Source of the DNA: JADMIH01 sp036399775
Lineage (GTDB): Bacteria; Chloroflexota; Chloroflexia; QHBQ01; JADMIH01
DNA: 64,000 nucleotides
Reading direction: 5' to 3'
NCBI GenBank assembly: GCA_036399775.1
Contig: DASWMJ010000095.1
Span: forward strand, 1-64,000
In this document: in pieces, positions 25,151 to 34,647 of the stretch
Position numbering within the stretch: position 1 is the first letter of the stretch
Layout of the letters: the number at the start of each line of letters is the position of its first letter
Notes under the pieces: generated by a model
Database searches by the model: none
Told to the model about the DNA's origin: nothing
Seen by the model: only the letters and a program-made list of their open reading frames with translations
Program-made: the position numbers and the translations under genes

Positions 25151-26662
25151 ATGTCAGCGAAAAAACGCATCGTCATCACCGCGCTGGGTCGGCAAGGGTG
25201 GGCAATCACGAGGCAATTGGTGCACCTTCTAGGGGATGAAGACTACACTCTGTACGTCTATGATAAAGTCCGCGCGCACGAGGAGGAGCGCCTTCTCAGC
25301 AGTCTCCGCTCTGCAAATAGTGGAACCAGCGGTTCCACTATGTCAGCCGTACAGAAGGCATATCACGAAGGGCGAATCAAAAAGATACGGGAATTGAAGC
25401 CAGAACTAGACAAGGATGACATCTCGGATAAAGAGCTTAAGGAGGTTATTGTCTGGTTGGAACCTGACCTGATAATCAACGCAGCCACATTCACAGGGCA
25501 TGAGCTTTACACAAAAATAGCCTTCCAAGCTGATGCTGACTACATTGATCTTGGTCAGGACACTTGGCGTGCAATGGGGCAGCGAGCGTGGGACCAGCGC
25601 ATCGTCGCGGAGGGTCGCTCCATGCGGCTTGTGCCGGAAGCCGGACTTGCGCCGGGGTTGGTCAACATCCTTGGCGACTGGCTGTTGCAGAGCGGTGGAG
25701 ACTCACTGTACATTCGGGTGGGCGGGCTGCCTATACATGCGTTCAAGGGTGGAGAGCTACATTATGGCGCGAGTTGGAGCCTGGAGGGCGTGGTTAAGGA
25801 ATATACCGATACCACCATCATGCGCCGCAATGGGCATTTGGTCCCGGTCCAGGGCCTGTACGCTCATGATGAGCGCGAAAACCCCGGCCAGGGTGCGCGT
25901 GGAGTGGACCCGCTACAGATACGTAATATGGAGATCATCGAACGGATAGAAGAGATCATCAACCAAATAGACAGGGAGGCGCAGAACGCAACAGATGACC
26001 AAGCCAGAAGAAAAGCGGAGGAACATCTCGCGGTAATGCGCCTCTACTTTGCCCAGAATGGTAGTGCCGATGCATTAGAGATCCGCAGCATCGAAGCATG
26101 CCCAACGTCCGATGGCATATCCTTGATGCCCTTCGATGAAGGCTATGTGGGAGTCCCCAACCTAGACTACAAGACGTTGCGCTACGCAGGGCACTTCGAT
26201 TGTGTTGAGCAGAGCATCGAAGACGATACACTCAAGGAGAAGATAAAGAACGTACCAAGCGCTAGCCCTGACTTGGTGTTGCTACGCGTGTGGAGCGAGC
26301 AGAACGGCATACAAAAAAGGATGGTCGAGTGCATCGTGCTGGGCGATCCACAACTAGATAACGCTGGTCCGGAAGAGGAGCCGGAGTTAGGTCCTGAACA
26401 GGTATTCACTGCAATGCAGCATCTCACAGGTTGGCCCACTGTGCTTATGGCACAAGCTCTGTTGAATTCTCGTCCGTACTCCGCCGAGTCTCGTCCCAAG
26501 CTTTTCGGCAAGGATCGAACCTTGTGGTCCGGCAGGAGGCTGGAGGACGTGCTGGCGAAGGGTGGAGTAATCATGCCCTATGAATTAGTAGACGGTGGGG
26601 AGCTGCTTTCGGAGCTTACAAGTGGTAATCTCATCCCTCAGTGCGAATTTCACTCCCTGTAA
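25151..26662 (+). CDS. Saccharopine-dehydrogenase-like oxidoreductase
   Basis: A 503-residue NAD(P)-dependent enzyme of the saccharopine dehydrogenase/homospermidine synthase-like group. The N-terminal Rossmann motif is ITALGRQGWAITRQL with the first strand RIVITA, and LIINAATFTGHELYTKIAF matches the family segment that closes over the cofactor. A central helical insertion (about 255-305, IEEIINQIDREAQ) is unusual. AAAGGAGG upstream of the ATG gives a strong start. It lies between lysS and a dead peptidase gene, followed by an amino-acid dehydrogenase, which suggests a small amino-acid interconversion pathway. Exact substrate is unknown. Confidence 0.78.
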   Translation: MSAKKRIVITALGRQGWAITRQLVHLLGDEDYTLYVYDKVRAHEEERLLSSLRSANSGTSGSTMSAVQKAYHEGRIKKIRELKPELDKDDISDKELKEVIVWLEPDLIINAATFTGHELYTKIAFQADADYIDLGQDTWRAMGQRAWDQRIVAEGRSMRLVPEAGLAPGLVNILGDWLLQSGGDSLYIRVGGLPIHAFKGGELHYGASWSLEGVVKEYTDTTIMRRNGHLVPVQGLYAHDERENPGQGARGVDPLQIRNMEIIERIEEIINQIDREAQNATDDQARRKAEEHLAVMRLYFAQNGSADALEIRSIEACPTSDGISLMPFDEGYVGVPNLDYKTLRYAGHFDCVEQSIEDDTLKEKIKNVPSASPDLVLLRVWSEQNGIQKRMVECIVLGDPQLDNAGPEEEPELGPEQVFTAMQHLTGWPTVLMAQALLNSRPYSAESRPKLFGKDRTLWSGRRLEDVLAKGGVIMPYELVDGGELLSELTSGNLIPQCEFHSL

Positions 26663-26677
26663 TAAAGGAGTGGCTCA

Positions 26678-27348
26678 ATGCAAGTGCGCGAATTGCTGGA
26701 GAAGCTGGTATCCATAAACTCGGTCTTTCCAGGCGAGGAAGCAAGCGAAGCCAGACCTGGAGAGGAGAAGCTGGCGGAGTTCATAGACGGGCGGCTCAAG
26801 CAGTGGGGCTTTGCGGTGGAAAGGCAATACGTCAAAGACAGGCGGTTCAACGTACTGGCAGAAAAGGGCCAGGGGGATCGAGCATACTGCTGTAGGGCCA
26901 CATAGATTCGGTTCCCAAAGCGGAGGGTTGGCGGACCGATCCATGGCGAGCCGTCCAGAAGAACCGGGCCGCGCAAGACGAGATGTAGAAAGACTGATAG
27001 AAGAACTTTATCAGCACGGCAAGCTAGAACAAGCTGATGACATGCCTATCACCGTCATTGTTCCTGAACGACGCACTCCTTATCTGCGACCATATGTCAC
27101 CTCGGTTGAGCACCCTTTTGTGCAACTGGTCCAAGATGTGTTGCACGACATGTTCGGGAGCGTGGAATATAACTATGGCCTGTCGGTGGCTGATGAAAAC
27201 TACTTGGGGGCTGTACTAGGGCGTGGTACTTGGGCCAGTTGGGGAGGCCCACCACGCACCGGGCGAGTGGGTATCCCTCTCCAGTCTAGAAGAACTCATT
27301 TCTGCCTACCGTAGGATACTTGAACTCTTCACCCAGGTCATTGGATAG
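26678..27348 (+). pseudogene. M20 family peptidase/deacylase remnant
   Basis: The start is intact, with AAAGGAG upstream and an N-terminus typical of M20 enzymes (LLEKLVSINSVFPGEEA). The frame shifts near 26880, then DSVPKAEGWRTDPW appears in another frame. A large internal section is missing, and VPERRTPYLRPYVTSVEHPF and the C-terminal segment EWVSLSSLEELISAYRRILE lie in still other frames. Total length is about half of a normal 400-residue M20 protein. Function in the operon is therefore lost; it was probably an ArgE/DapE-like deacylase acting on the same amino acid as its neighbours. Confidence 0.85.
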
Positions 27349-27359
27349 AGAGGCTAATT

Positions 27360-28541
27360 ATGCAACAGACTGATTATACGCTAGCACAGGATGAATTTGG
27401 ACCAGAGAAAATTATCATCGTAGGCGATCCAAAGGCTGGTATGCTAGGATATCTGGTAATAGATAACTCTGCGCGAGGAGTCGGTAAGGGTGGCGTTCGC
27501 ATGGATAAGGACGTTACCCTGGATGATGTGCGCAAGCTAGCTCGCACGATGACGCTAAAGAGTGCTATGGCGGACCTGCCTTTCGGCGGGGCCAAGGGTG
27601 GGATCGTTGCAGATCCGAAAGACTCAAAGCGCGAGACCATCATCCGGGCGTATGCGCGGGCGCTCCGTCATCTTATCCCTGGGGAATATGTCTTTGGCTT
27701 AGATATGGGGCTGCGCGAGTCGGACGCTGCCTTGGTGGTTGATGAGTTAGGGAACAACCGCCAGGTAGCGACAGGCAAACCAGCTTACCTGGGCGGAATC
27801 CCATACGACGAGGAGGGGATCGCCGGTATGGGCGTCGTAGAAGCCATGGATGAGTACTGCCAGTGTAGTGGGAACCTGAAGCTTCAAGGGGCTACTGTGG
27901 CAATTCAGGGCTTCGGCGCAATGGGAAGGGCTGTAGCGCGCTTTGCGGCGAGCTACGGCGCACGAATCGTGGCCGTCTCGAACAAGATTGGCGACGACGA
28001 ACCACTAGCAATTTACAACCCTGGCGGTATCAACATTGATCAGCTAACGCACCTTGTATGGGGGAAGGAACAGCACACTCCACAGTGTAGCGTGGCTGTC
28101 TACCCCGACGCTCAGCAGCTTGCAGGGGGTGAAGAGTTATACCTACCTGTGGACTTTCTTGTACCTGCCGCCGCTGGCAACGTCATCCACATGGGTAACG
28201 TTGACCGTATCCAGGCTGCGGTAGTTGTAGAAGCCGCCAACAACCCCACAACCAGGGAAGCACAACAAACCCTTGAGCAGCATGGTGTCATATGTCTGCC
28301 AGATTTCGTGGTCAATAGCGGGGGTAGCATCTCTGCCTATGTGGAATACACCAACGGCACTCTGGAGCAGGCTAAAGAGATGACGCGGCAGAAGGTGCGC
28401 TATAATACCAAGTTGGTGCTGCAGCAGGCGCAGGAAACCAAACGCAGCCTGCGGGACGTTGCTGATCAGATCGCCAGGGAACGCGTAGTTACCGCCATGA
28501 AAGCCAAAGGTCGGTGGGCGGAACCTAGCTCAAGTGGATAG
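27360..28541 (+). CDS. Glu/Leu/Phe/Val dehydrogenase family protein
   Basis: Oxidative deaminase of an amino acid to a 2-oxo acid with NAD(P). The 393-residue protein has the dimerisation/catalytic domain (1-170) with the active-site signature LPFGGAKGGI, whose Lys is catalytic, and the Rossmann domain with VAIQGFGAMGRAVARFA. The late segment LPDFVVNSGGSISAYVEY matches the family. Length is a little under the typical 410-450. It begins 12 bases after the M20 remnant and its stop overlaps an alternative start of the next gene. Substrate (glutamate or branched chain) is not determined; fusion of nearby genes into one amino-acid module is likely. Confidence 0.88.
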   Translation: MQQTDYTLAQDEFGPEKIIIVGDPKAGMLGYLVIDNSARGVGKGGVRMDKDVTLDDVRKLARTMTLKSAMADLPFGGAKGGIVADPKDSKRETIIRAYARALRHLIPGEYVFGLDMGLRESDAALVVDELGNNRQVATGKPAYLGGIPYDEEGIAGMGVVEAMDEYCQCSGNLKLQGATVAIQGFGAMGRAVARFAASYGARIVAVSNKIGDDEPLAIYNPGGINIDQLTHLVWGKEQHTPQCSVAVYPDAQQLAGGEELYLPVDFLVPAAAGNVIHMGNVDRIQAAVVVEAANNPTTREAQQTLEQHGVICLPDFVVNSGGSISAYVEYTNGTLEQAKEMTRQKVRYNTKLVLQQAQETKRSLRDVADQIARERVVTAMKAKGRWAEPSSSG

Positions 28542-28569
28542 CACTACCAACGTAAGGCAATTATGTGAT

Positions 28570-29532
28570 ATGAAGTCGAAGCATGAGCAAAATGAGCAGG
28601 ATAAGCAGGATAAGCAGGATGAGCAGATAGCTCATTGGAACAGCATAGAGAAGGTAGGCTATCTGGGCTCAATTGTGGCTATCTTAGCTCTTTGCCTGTT
28701 TTATACTTCTGTTTCCGGTAAAGCTGCATCAGGTGACCCAGTTATCAATTTGCTCTTATCCGTCATCCCTAACGTCGTCGCAGTGTTATTAGTCTTCGTG
28801 GTCACGTATTTATTCTTCCGAAACATACAGGATGACAGAGCAAAGTACCAGAGGGGAATATTGGCCAAGAATGTGGCCTTAGAGACAACACAGGCACTTA
28901 GAGATGAGTTGGAGAAGATACGGAGCGAGTCCGTTAGTGAGGCATTCCTTCGGAAGAGCGAATCCCATTCAGTCGATAGATTGAAGCAGTTGTTGCCCAC
29001 AGCCAAGAAAGTGCGTATGTGTGGTTGGACCCTGTATAGAACCATCGAAGCAAACAGAGGACCATTACGAGACTTTGTTCAACGTCGTGAATATGATCTG
29101 CGCATATTGATACTGGACCCCAAGTCGGATGTTGTTCGTCAGCTTGATGACATAATAACGGATATAAGTCCACATTCAAGAAGGGCTCAAAACTGGCCGC
29201 CTGTTATTCCCATGGCAATAACTGCAAACGATCTGAAACGAACCTTAGAAATTCTCGAGGCTGGTAAAATTACTCAGCCGACTAACCAGCAAAGCGTACT
29301 TCATGTCTGCAAGTCACTGCTCCCATTTGGGATGATTATGGTCGAATGCGAAGGTGGGGTTAGTTGGGCTAGCGTGCAAGTTTACACGCTTCATCCCGAC
29401 CTCTCTTTTAGCAAGCGTCTGACCTTTACGCTAACTAAAAGCCAAACGGAGCTTTGGAAGTTGCTCGAAGAACAGTTCGATCTGGCATGGGATGATCCGG
29501 TTTTTTCTCAGGAGTATAATCCAGATGCTTGA
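28570..29532 (+). CDS. Two-TM protein with cytosolic DUF5919-like domain
   Basis: A 320-residue protein beginning with a charged low-complexity stretch encoded by a short tandem repeat (EQNEQDKQDKQDEQ), then two membrane segments (VGYLGSIVAILALCLFY and VVAVLLVFVVTYLFF), a coiled coil and a cytosolic domain. Sequence KVRMCGWTLYRTIEANRG followed by LRILILDPKS resembles DUF5919/PLD-like sensor domains seen near signalling genes. The ATG at 28570 is used; GTG 28534 would overlap the previous gene. Function unknown. It stands just before the XRE-TPR regulator. Confidence 0.7.
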   Translation: MKSKHEQNEQDKQDKQDEQIAHWNSIEKVGYLGSIVAILALCLFYTSVSGKAASGDPVINLLLSVIPNVVAVLLVFVVTYLFFRNIQDDRAKYQRGILAKNVALETTQALRDELEKIRSESVSEAFLRKSESHSVDRLKQLLPTAKKVRMCGWTLYRTIEANRGPLRDFVQRREYDLRILILDPKSDVVRQLDDIITDISPHSRRAQNWPPVIPMAITANDLKRTLEILEAGKITQPTNQQSVLHVCKSLLPFGMIMVECEGGVSWASVQVYTLHPDLSFSKRLTFTLTKSQTELWKLLEEQFDLAWDDPVFSQEYNPDA

Positions 29533-30028
29533 TTGCTGAATGTATCATAGAAAGAATCGAAGAATATGCATTTATCCTTGATTATCGGCAGCTTTAGACG
29601 TTTGTTTAGCGCCTCCTCCATGTAAACTACGCCTGTAGCATGAAAACGGAGGAGCAGAGAAAATAGTGATAACCAATCATATTAATATCCTTACAACAAG
29701 CGATATGGTCCAGCGACAACTGGTCGAAATTGCCATAGAGAGCGTAGAGCAAGGGCCGACGCTGTGGCCTCCTAGTCCCTAAGCGCCCTTTCAACTCAGC
29801 AGAGAAACCGCTCGATCAACGACTACCCTTTAGGCGATAGCCAGCCTGGCGACTGCTGGACATACATAAGCGGACCGCTACGTATGCTATAATGTGGCAA
29901 GCTACTATACAGGTAGTAGTATTTGCTTAGTTTGCGTGCGCAAACGAGGTGTTCGTTCAGTACTCTACATGTTATGACCGCAGTCTGTAGCACTGCTTTG
30001 AGACAGCTTCAGGAAGGGCGAACCTGGT
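29533..30028. other. Intergenic region with decayed coding traces and a promoter
   Basis: No intact gene is seen. Short pieces around 29706-29870 read MVQRQLVEIAIESVEQG and LSRETARSTTT in one frame interrupted by stops, suggesting a decayed gene, source unknown. An extended -10 TGCTATAAT ends at 29893 and could start the XRE-TPR mRNA about 130 bases upstream of its ATG. Confidence 0.4.
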
Positions 30029-31438
30029 ATGGAAATCTCACTAACCAAAACGCATGCATACGGGCCTATAGGTGAGCGCATCAAGAAGATACGCCTGCAA
30101 AGTGGACTAACACAGGAAGCCCTTGCCGGGTCTGAGTTTACAAAGGGCTATATCAGCGCCCTTGAAAGGGGTGCAGTCCGCCCATCTCTCAAAGCCCTGG
30201 ATGTGTTCGCACGGCGATTAGGAGTACCCATTACTGATTTCCTTTCTGCTTCACAGCAACAGAGCGACGATTCCGGTTTCGATGCGCAGCGAGAAGATTT
30301 CCTCTCCCGATGCAACTATGTCAAGATGCTGATGCGTGTGGGCCAACTGAACAAGGCTTTGCAACTCATTGATGAGTTAGAACGGCACATAGAATCTTCC
30401 GCAAATATATTTCCGCCCAGCCTCTCCTACATGGTCTCTTTCTTACGTGGCATTGCGCATTTGCAGGCTGGCGCGCCAAAAGTGGCGCGCACAGAATTAG
30501 AAGCAGCGCTGGCAAGTATAAGGGAAGATGAAGAAGCCACTGTTCGGGTCCGCAATTTCTTGGGTATCGCCTTTTTAATGCTGGATTTACCACAGCATGC
30601 TGTGGAACAACATCTAGCGTGTTGGCAGAGCATACGTAATCTCGTAACCAAAGACCCCAACCTTTACGTGAGTGTATGCCGCAATCTTGCCAACGATTAT
30701 TCCGCCTTGAATGAGCCAGACCGGGCAATTGATTTGTATGAGGAAATATTGCCTGCTATGCAAGACCTCAACGATTTAGAGCAACAAGCTGAGGCTCTTT
30801 GCAAAATTGCTATGGCATACGAGGCTAAGAAGGACTGGCCCCGAGCTAAACAATACGGATCGTGGGCGTTACGCATATACGAAGCAGCCGATAGCCGCGC
30901 CGAGGCGGCATACTTCTGCTTGAAACTGGCAAAAATGCATACGGGTCGGGAGCAGTATGGTGATGCATTGGAGCTGCTTAAAAGGGCAGAGCGCTTGGTC
31001 ATGGGAACGGGCAACCACGCCGTTATGAGCTACCTGCACCGCGCCTATGCCGACTTAGCGCGCCGACAGGGCGATTATGAAAGGGGTATTCAACACGCAA
31101 AACAAAGCATTGCACTCGCTCAATCCTACAAGGAGGCTACGCAATCTGGCGATAGCCGAGCGAACGACCCTTCATGGCAGGACCCTACCAGTTTGTATGC
31201 AAAGGCATTGCATATTGAGGCGCTTATTGAGGAGGACCAGGGTAATAAAGAGGCTGCTGACCGCCTATTCGAGCAGGCTCTAGCTTTACTGCACACGGAG
31301 GGGTTCGAGGAAGTCCGACACGCCCTCAACTTGAGCTATGCTATAGTTTTGCAGGCCCGCGGTGACCTTGAGAAGGCGGTGAGTTTTTACCGGCGGGCAG
31401 CCGAGCTACAAACACTCACCATGCCCAGGCAAATTTGA
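30029..31438 (+). CDS. XRE-type HTH regulator with TPR ligand-binding domain
   Basis: A 469-residue predicted transcription regulator. Residues about 11-70 form an XRE/cro HTH (GERIKKIRLQSGLTQEALAG then TKGYISALERGAVRPS). The remainder is a TPR superhelix of about eight units (90-460). This order matches the RNPP group of regulators (PlcR, NprR, Rgg-like) that bind a secreted peptide inside the TPR domain. AGGAAGG lies upstream of the ATG. A relative without HTH is encoded at 33502, and a small exported peptide at 34817, making a peptide-signal circuit worth testing. Its 3' end faces a convergent TPR gene only eight bases away. Confidence 0.88.
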   Translation: MEISLTKTHAYGPIGERIKKIRLQSGLTQEALAGSEFTKGYISALERGAVRPSLKALDVFARRLGVPITDFLSASQQQSDDSGFDAQREDFLSRCNYVKMLMRVGQLNKALQLIDELERHIESSANIFPPSLSYMVSFLRGIAHLQAGAPKVARTELEAALASIREDEEATVRVRNFLGIAFLMLDLPQHAVEQHLACWQSIRNLVTKDPNLYVSVCRNLANDYSALNEPDRAIDLYEEILPAMQDLNDLEQQAEALCKIAMAYEAKKDWPRAKQYGSWALRIYEAADSRAEAAYFCLKLAKMHTGREQYGDALELLKRAERLVMGTGNHAVMSYLHRAYADLARRQGDYERGIQHAKQSIALAQSYKEATQSGDSRANDPSWQDPTSLYAKALHIEALIEEDQGNKEAADRLFEQALALLHTEGFEEVRHALNLSYAIVLQARGDLEKAVSFYRRAAELQTLTMPRQI

Positions 31439-31446
31439 TTGACCTG

Positions 31447-33015
31447 TTACTGAGGTCCGTCGCTTCGTTTGTCCCCGATCTCACGTGCGAGCGCCAATAC
31501 CTGTTCCCTGTAGGTGAAGGCTTGCTGCTCCTCCCCAAGGGCCTGATATACCGAGCTGAGGCTGTGCAATGCTCTACCTTCGCCGCGTCTATCCCCGATT
31601 TCACGGGTAATCTCCAGTTGCCGCTCGAAGTAAAGGATGGCTTGCCGGGAGTCACCAATCGCTGCGTAGACACGTCCCAATGTGCCGAGGACCGTTGCCT
31701 CGCCTGCCCGGTCACTAAGTTCGCGGGTGACCTCCAACAACTGTTCATGGTAGGTAATTGTGCGCTGGGCATCGCCCACGGCCCCATGGGCGACTCCCAG
31801 TATGCTCAGAGCATTCCCTTCGCCCGAACGGTCATTGATCCCCTGCGCGATCTCCAGTGCCCTCTCTGCGTGGGCTATGGCCTGCTGGAAATTTCCTTGC
31901 TCGAGAAAGGTTCGGGCCAGGTTGTTCAGGGCGCCTTCCTCGCCGCGCCGGTCGGCTATCTCCCGCGTGATCTCCAGCCATAGCTCAAAGTAGCTGAGCG
32001 CCCTGGGGATATCGCTCAACGCAGCATAGGCTACACCCAGGCTACCGAGGTCTTGTCCTTCAGCGCGGCGATCCCCTATCTCGCGGCTGATTTCGAGGGC
32101 CTGCCTGTGATAGGTGATAGCTTGCGAGAAGTTTTGCAGGTCCTCGTAGGCGTTGCCCAGGTTGCCGAGCGCGTTCCCCTCGCCCCGCCTGTCGCCTAAC
32201 TCGCGCATGACTGTGAGCGTCTGCTCCATATAGAAGATCGCCTTCTGAGGGTCATTGAGCGCAGCGTACGCCAGCCCCAGGTTGCCGAGGGCGCTACCCT
32301 CTCCTCGCCGGTCCCCTAACTCACGCATAACAGTTAGGGCCTGTTCGGAGTAGCTAATGGCTCTTTGAGAGTCCCTCAAGTCCAAATTAATCAGCCCCAG
32401 GTTGCCGAGCGCACTACCTTCCCCTTTACGATTGCCGATCTCGCGAGCAACCACTAACTGCTGCTCATAGCAGGCGCGAGCTTGTTGGGCGTTGCCCAAG
32501 GCAGCGTAAGCCAGTCCCAGGTTGCCGAGCGCACTACCTTCGCCGTGCCGGTCGCCTATGGCGCGTGCGACTGCCAGGTGTTGCTCGTGATAAGTGACAG
32601 CACTGCGAGCATCGCCCAGCGCGGCGTAGGCGTTTCCTAGACCGCCTAGCAAGCCGCCCTCCGCCGCATTACGCCCCACCCGCCGCGCCGCCGCCAGCGC
32701 CGCTTCCAGTTGCGGGATCCGCTCGTTCGATTTTCTATACCGCAAGTCGCCAATATTTATGGTAGCGTTTGCATAGTCCACTAACAAGTTATCTATGTGC
32801 GGCGATGAGCCAGCAGGTTGCATACGCAGCCAATTCCACGCTCTATCTATCTCGCCTTGTTCCTGGTCGAAGCGTTGCAATCCCAGCGCAGCTTGATCGC
32901 CACCTTGCAAATACAGACCTTCGGCAGCAACTGCGACCTGAGCATAATACCTGGCATGTCGAAGATGCGCGCCCTGAGGTGACAAATGGACAGCAGATAC
33001 AAGATGATCAGCCAT
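31447..33015 (-). CDS. TPR repeat protein related to STAND sensor domains
   Basis: A 522-residue protein. The N-terminus (RHARYYAQVAVAAEGLYLQG then GLQRFDQEQGEIDRAWNWL) is the linker that normally follows NB-ARC in large Chloroflexota STAND proteins and is shared with the protein at 37056. From about residue 115 there are about ten nearly identical 40-residue TPR units (for example GEGSALGNLGLAYAALGNAQ), visible as a 120-base period in DNA. ATG at 33015 has GGAG at good distance. No NB-ARC gene precedes it, so it is an orphan sensor subunit that may serve the STAND operons on either side. It converges on the XRE-TPR gene. Confidence 0.85.
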   Translation of the reverse strand: MADHLVSAVHLSPQGAHLRHARYYAQVAVAAEGLYLQGGDQAALGLQRFDQEQGEIDRAWNWLRMQPAGSSPHIDNLLVDYANATINIGDLRYRKSNERIPQLEAALAAARRVGRNAAEGGLLGGLGNAYAALGDARSAVTYHEQHLAVARAIGDRHGEGSALGNLGLAYAALGNAQQARACYEQQLVVAREIGNRKGEGSALGNLGLINLDLRDSQRAISYSEQALTVMRELGDRRGEGSALGNLGLAYAALNDPQKAIFYMEQTLTVMRELGDRRGEGNALGNLGNAYEDLQNFSQAITYHRQALEISREIGDRRAEGQDLGSLGVAYAALSDIPRALSYFELWLEITREIADRRGEEGALNNLARTFLEQGNFQQAIAHAERALEIAQGINDRSGEGNALSILGVAHGAVGDAQRTITYHEQLLEVTRELSDRAGEATVLGTLGRVYAAIGDSRQAILYFERQLEITREIGDRRGEGRALHSLSSVYQALGEEQQAFTYREQVLALAREIGDKRSDGPQ

Positions 33016-33036
33016 GATCACTCCGACCCTGGGTAA

Positions 33037-33294
33037 TCAATCTCTCGTCATCAGAGCAGCACGCTCCGCGTCAAGACGAGGCGCCCCGATAGTCGCGCCC
33101 AGTGCCACAACTTGCGTCAAGGCGCGCATTGCCTCGCTTAACCGCACTTCCTCAAAGTGGCTGACGCATTGGAGGTGAGGGTAGCCCGCCGCGTGGCGGG
33201 ATCGCACAGTCTGACCAGGTGCAGCGCTCGCCCATAGAAGATGAGATCCTGTGCTCTCTCCGAGGGTATAGTGGAATTCGCTCTGAATCAGCAT
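33037..33294 (-). CDS. Doubtful small ORF upstream of the orphan TPR gene
   Basis: An 85-codon frame (MLIQSEFHYTLGES, later RLSEAMRALTQVVALGATIG) just ahead of the TPR gene in the same direction. No ribosome site and no recognised family. It may be a remnant of the missing NB-ARC gene or chance. An AT-rich stretch (33301-33335) lies upstream. Confidence 0.25.
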   Translation of the reverse strand: MLIQSEFHYTLGESTGSHLLWASAAPGQTVRSRHAAGYPHLQCVSHFEEVRLSEAMRALTQVVALGATIGAPRLDAERAALMTRD

Positions 33295-33501
33295 TTTGAA
33301 CGTGCTACCTATATATTATATATACTATATGTGCGAAATCAAGTATTGCAGAGAGGTGACTTTAGTGGTAGGATGCAATTGAGCCACTGAGGGAAGGTGT
33401 GCGATACCCCACTAACGTCGGGTTAGATACTAGAATACAGATAGTGCCAATTACATGGGTTGGGTAAGACACATTAATGAGATGCCGACAAGAAGATTAG
33501 T

Positions 33502-34647
33502 ATGGCAGATAAGAAGCAATTAGCAGAGGAATTTGAAGCGAGGATAAACTACGCGAAGATGCTGATCCGCGACGGTCAGGTAGATGACGGCCTGCGGGTT
33601 ATCGAGGAGGTGGAACAGCAATACAGCCCATACTTTGACAACCTGCCTCCCCAGCTACGTTATCTCATCCCTTACTCTAGAGGTAGGGCATACTTGCAGA
33701 TCAAGCAACCCTCTCGCGCCAGGATCGAGTTCGAGACTGCTGTTAGGCTTGCGGGACCGGACATAGAGGCACGTGCGCGCTCACAAAACCTGCTTGGCGC
33801 GGCTCTTTATGCGGAAGAACAACCATCTTCCGCGTTGAAGTACCACCTGGTGTGCGTCACGGCGATAGTGCAGGGACCGATAAAGGACCTTGTCTTCCGG
33901 CTCAGCGTCTATCAGAATCTGGCGAATGATTACTGGGCGCTCAATGAAATCGAACTCGCTATCGGTGCCTATAAGGAAGCGTTGCTCCTGCTTGAGGACC
34001 TGGATGCCCCAGATCGACAAGCAGATATCTTCTGGGGACTTTCGCTCGCATATAAGGCACGCAAAGAGTGGCGTTACGCCCGCCTGTACGTCAAGCGAGC
34101 CATCCAGTTATTCCAATCCACCGGCAATCGAGCGGCGGAAGCTGCCATGCATATCAACTTCGGGGAAATTTTGCTGGAAGAAGGACTGACAAGGGAGGCA
34201 GCGCAGCCGCTTGACCAAGCTTTGAAACTCCTCTCAGGTACGGACCATTTTGGATTGTTAAGCTTTGTACATCGCTATTGCGCTGAAATTGCTCGCATAA
34301 CTGGGGAATTAGGACAGGCAGCAGAGTATGCAAAGGAGAGTATAAGATACGCTGAGATTTTGCTTAATTCGGATCAGACCATAGATAGCCATGTGTGGAT
34401 CGAGCCTAACCGCACGCATGCCGAGGCGCTGCATGGCGCTGCCCTCATCATGGAGGCAAAGGGCGAGAGAGATGCCGCTGATACGCTGTTCGAACAGGCA
34501 TTCGAGCGGTTGAGGCCGACAACACTTACGGAGATCAAGTCTTCCATTCACCTTAGCTACGCAGGTGTGTTGGAAGCCAGAGGCGACTACAAAGGAGCAA
34601 TCGAGCAGTATAAGGCCGCCAACGATTCTAAGGAAGATGGAGTTTGA
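33502..34647 (+). CDS. TPR protein, XRE-TPR relative without DNA-binding domain
   Basis: A 381-residue TPR protein that aligns over its whole length with the TPR part of the regulator at 30029: INYAKMLIRDGQ with CNYVKMLMRVGQ, NLANDYWALNEIELAI with NLANDYSALNEPDRAI, and LSYAGVLEARGDYKGA with LSYAIVLQARGDLEKA. The XRE domain is absent, and no HTH remnant is seen upstream. It could compete for the same ligand, titrate the signal, or form mixed oligomers with the regulator, as Rap-type TPR proteins do. The ribosome site is weak. It converges on the exported-peptide gene with a strong terminator hairpin between. Confidence 0.82.
   Translation: MADKKQLAEEFEARINYAKMLIRDGQVDDGLRVIEEVEQQYSPYFDNLPPQLRYLIPYSRGRAYLQIKQPSRARIEFETAVRLAGPDIEARARSQNLLGAALYAEEQPSSALKYHLVCVTAIVQGPIKDLVFRLSVYQNLANDYWALNEIELAIGAYKEALLLLEDLDAPDRQADIFWGLSLAYKARKEWRYARLYVKRAIQLFQSTGNRAAEAAMHINFGEILLEEGLTREAAQPLDQALKLLSGTDHFGLLSFVHRYCAEIARITGELGQAAEYAKESIRYAEILLNSDQTIDSHVWIEPNRTHAEALHGAALIMEAKGERDAADTLFEQAFERLRPTTLTEIKSSIHLSYAGVLEARGDYKGAIEQYKAANDSKEDGV

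Noticed and set aside
31435..31983. Plus-strand 182-codon frame opposite the orphan TPR gene
   Set aside because: Lies within the repeat-rich minus-strand gene and mirrors its 120-base period.
31447..33015. CRISPR-like periodic sequence
   Set aside because: The 120-base period is coding DNA for 40-residue TPR units with no short repeat-spacer pattern.
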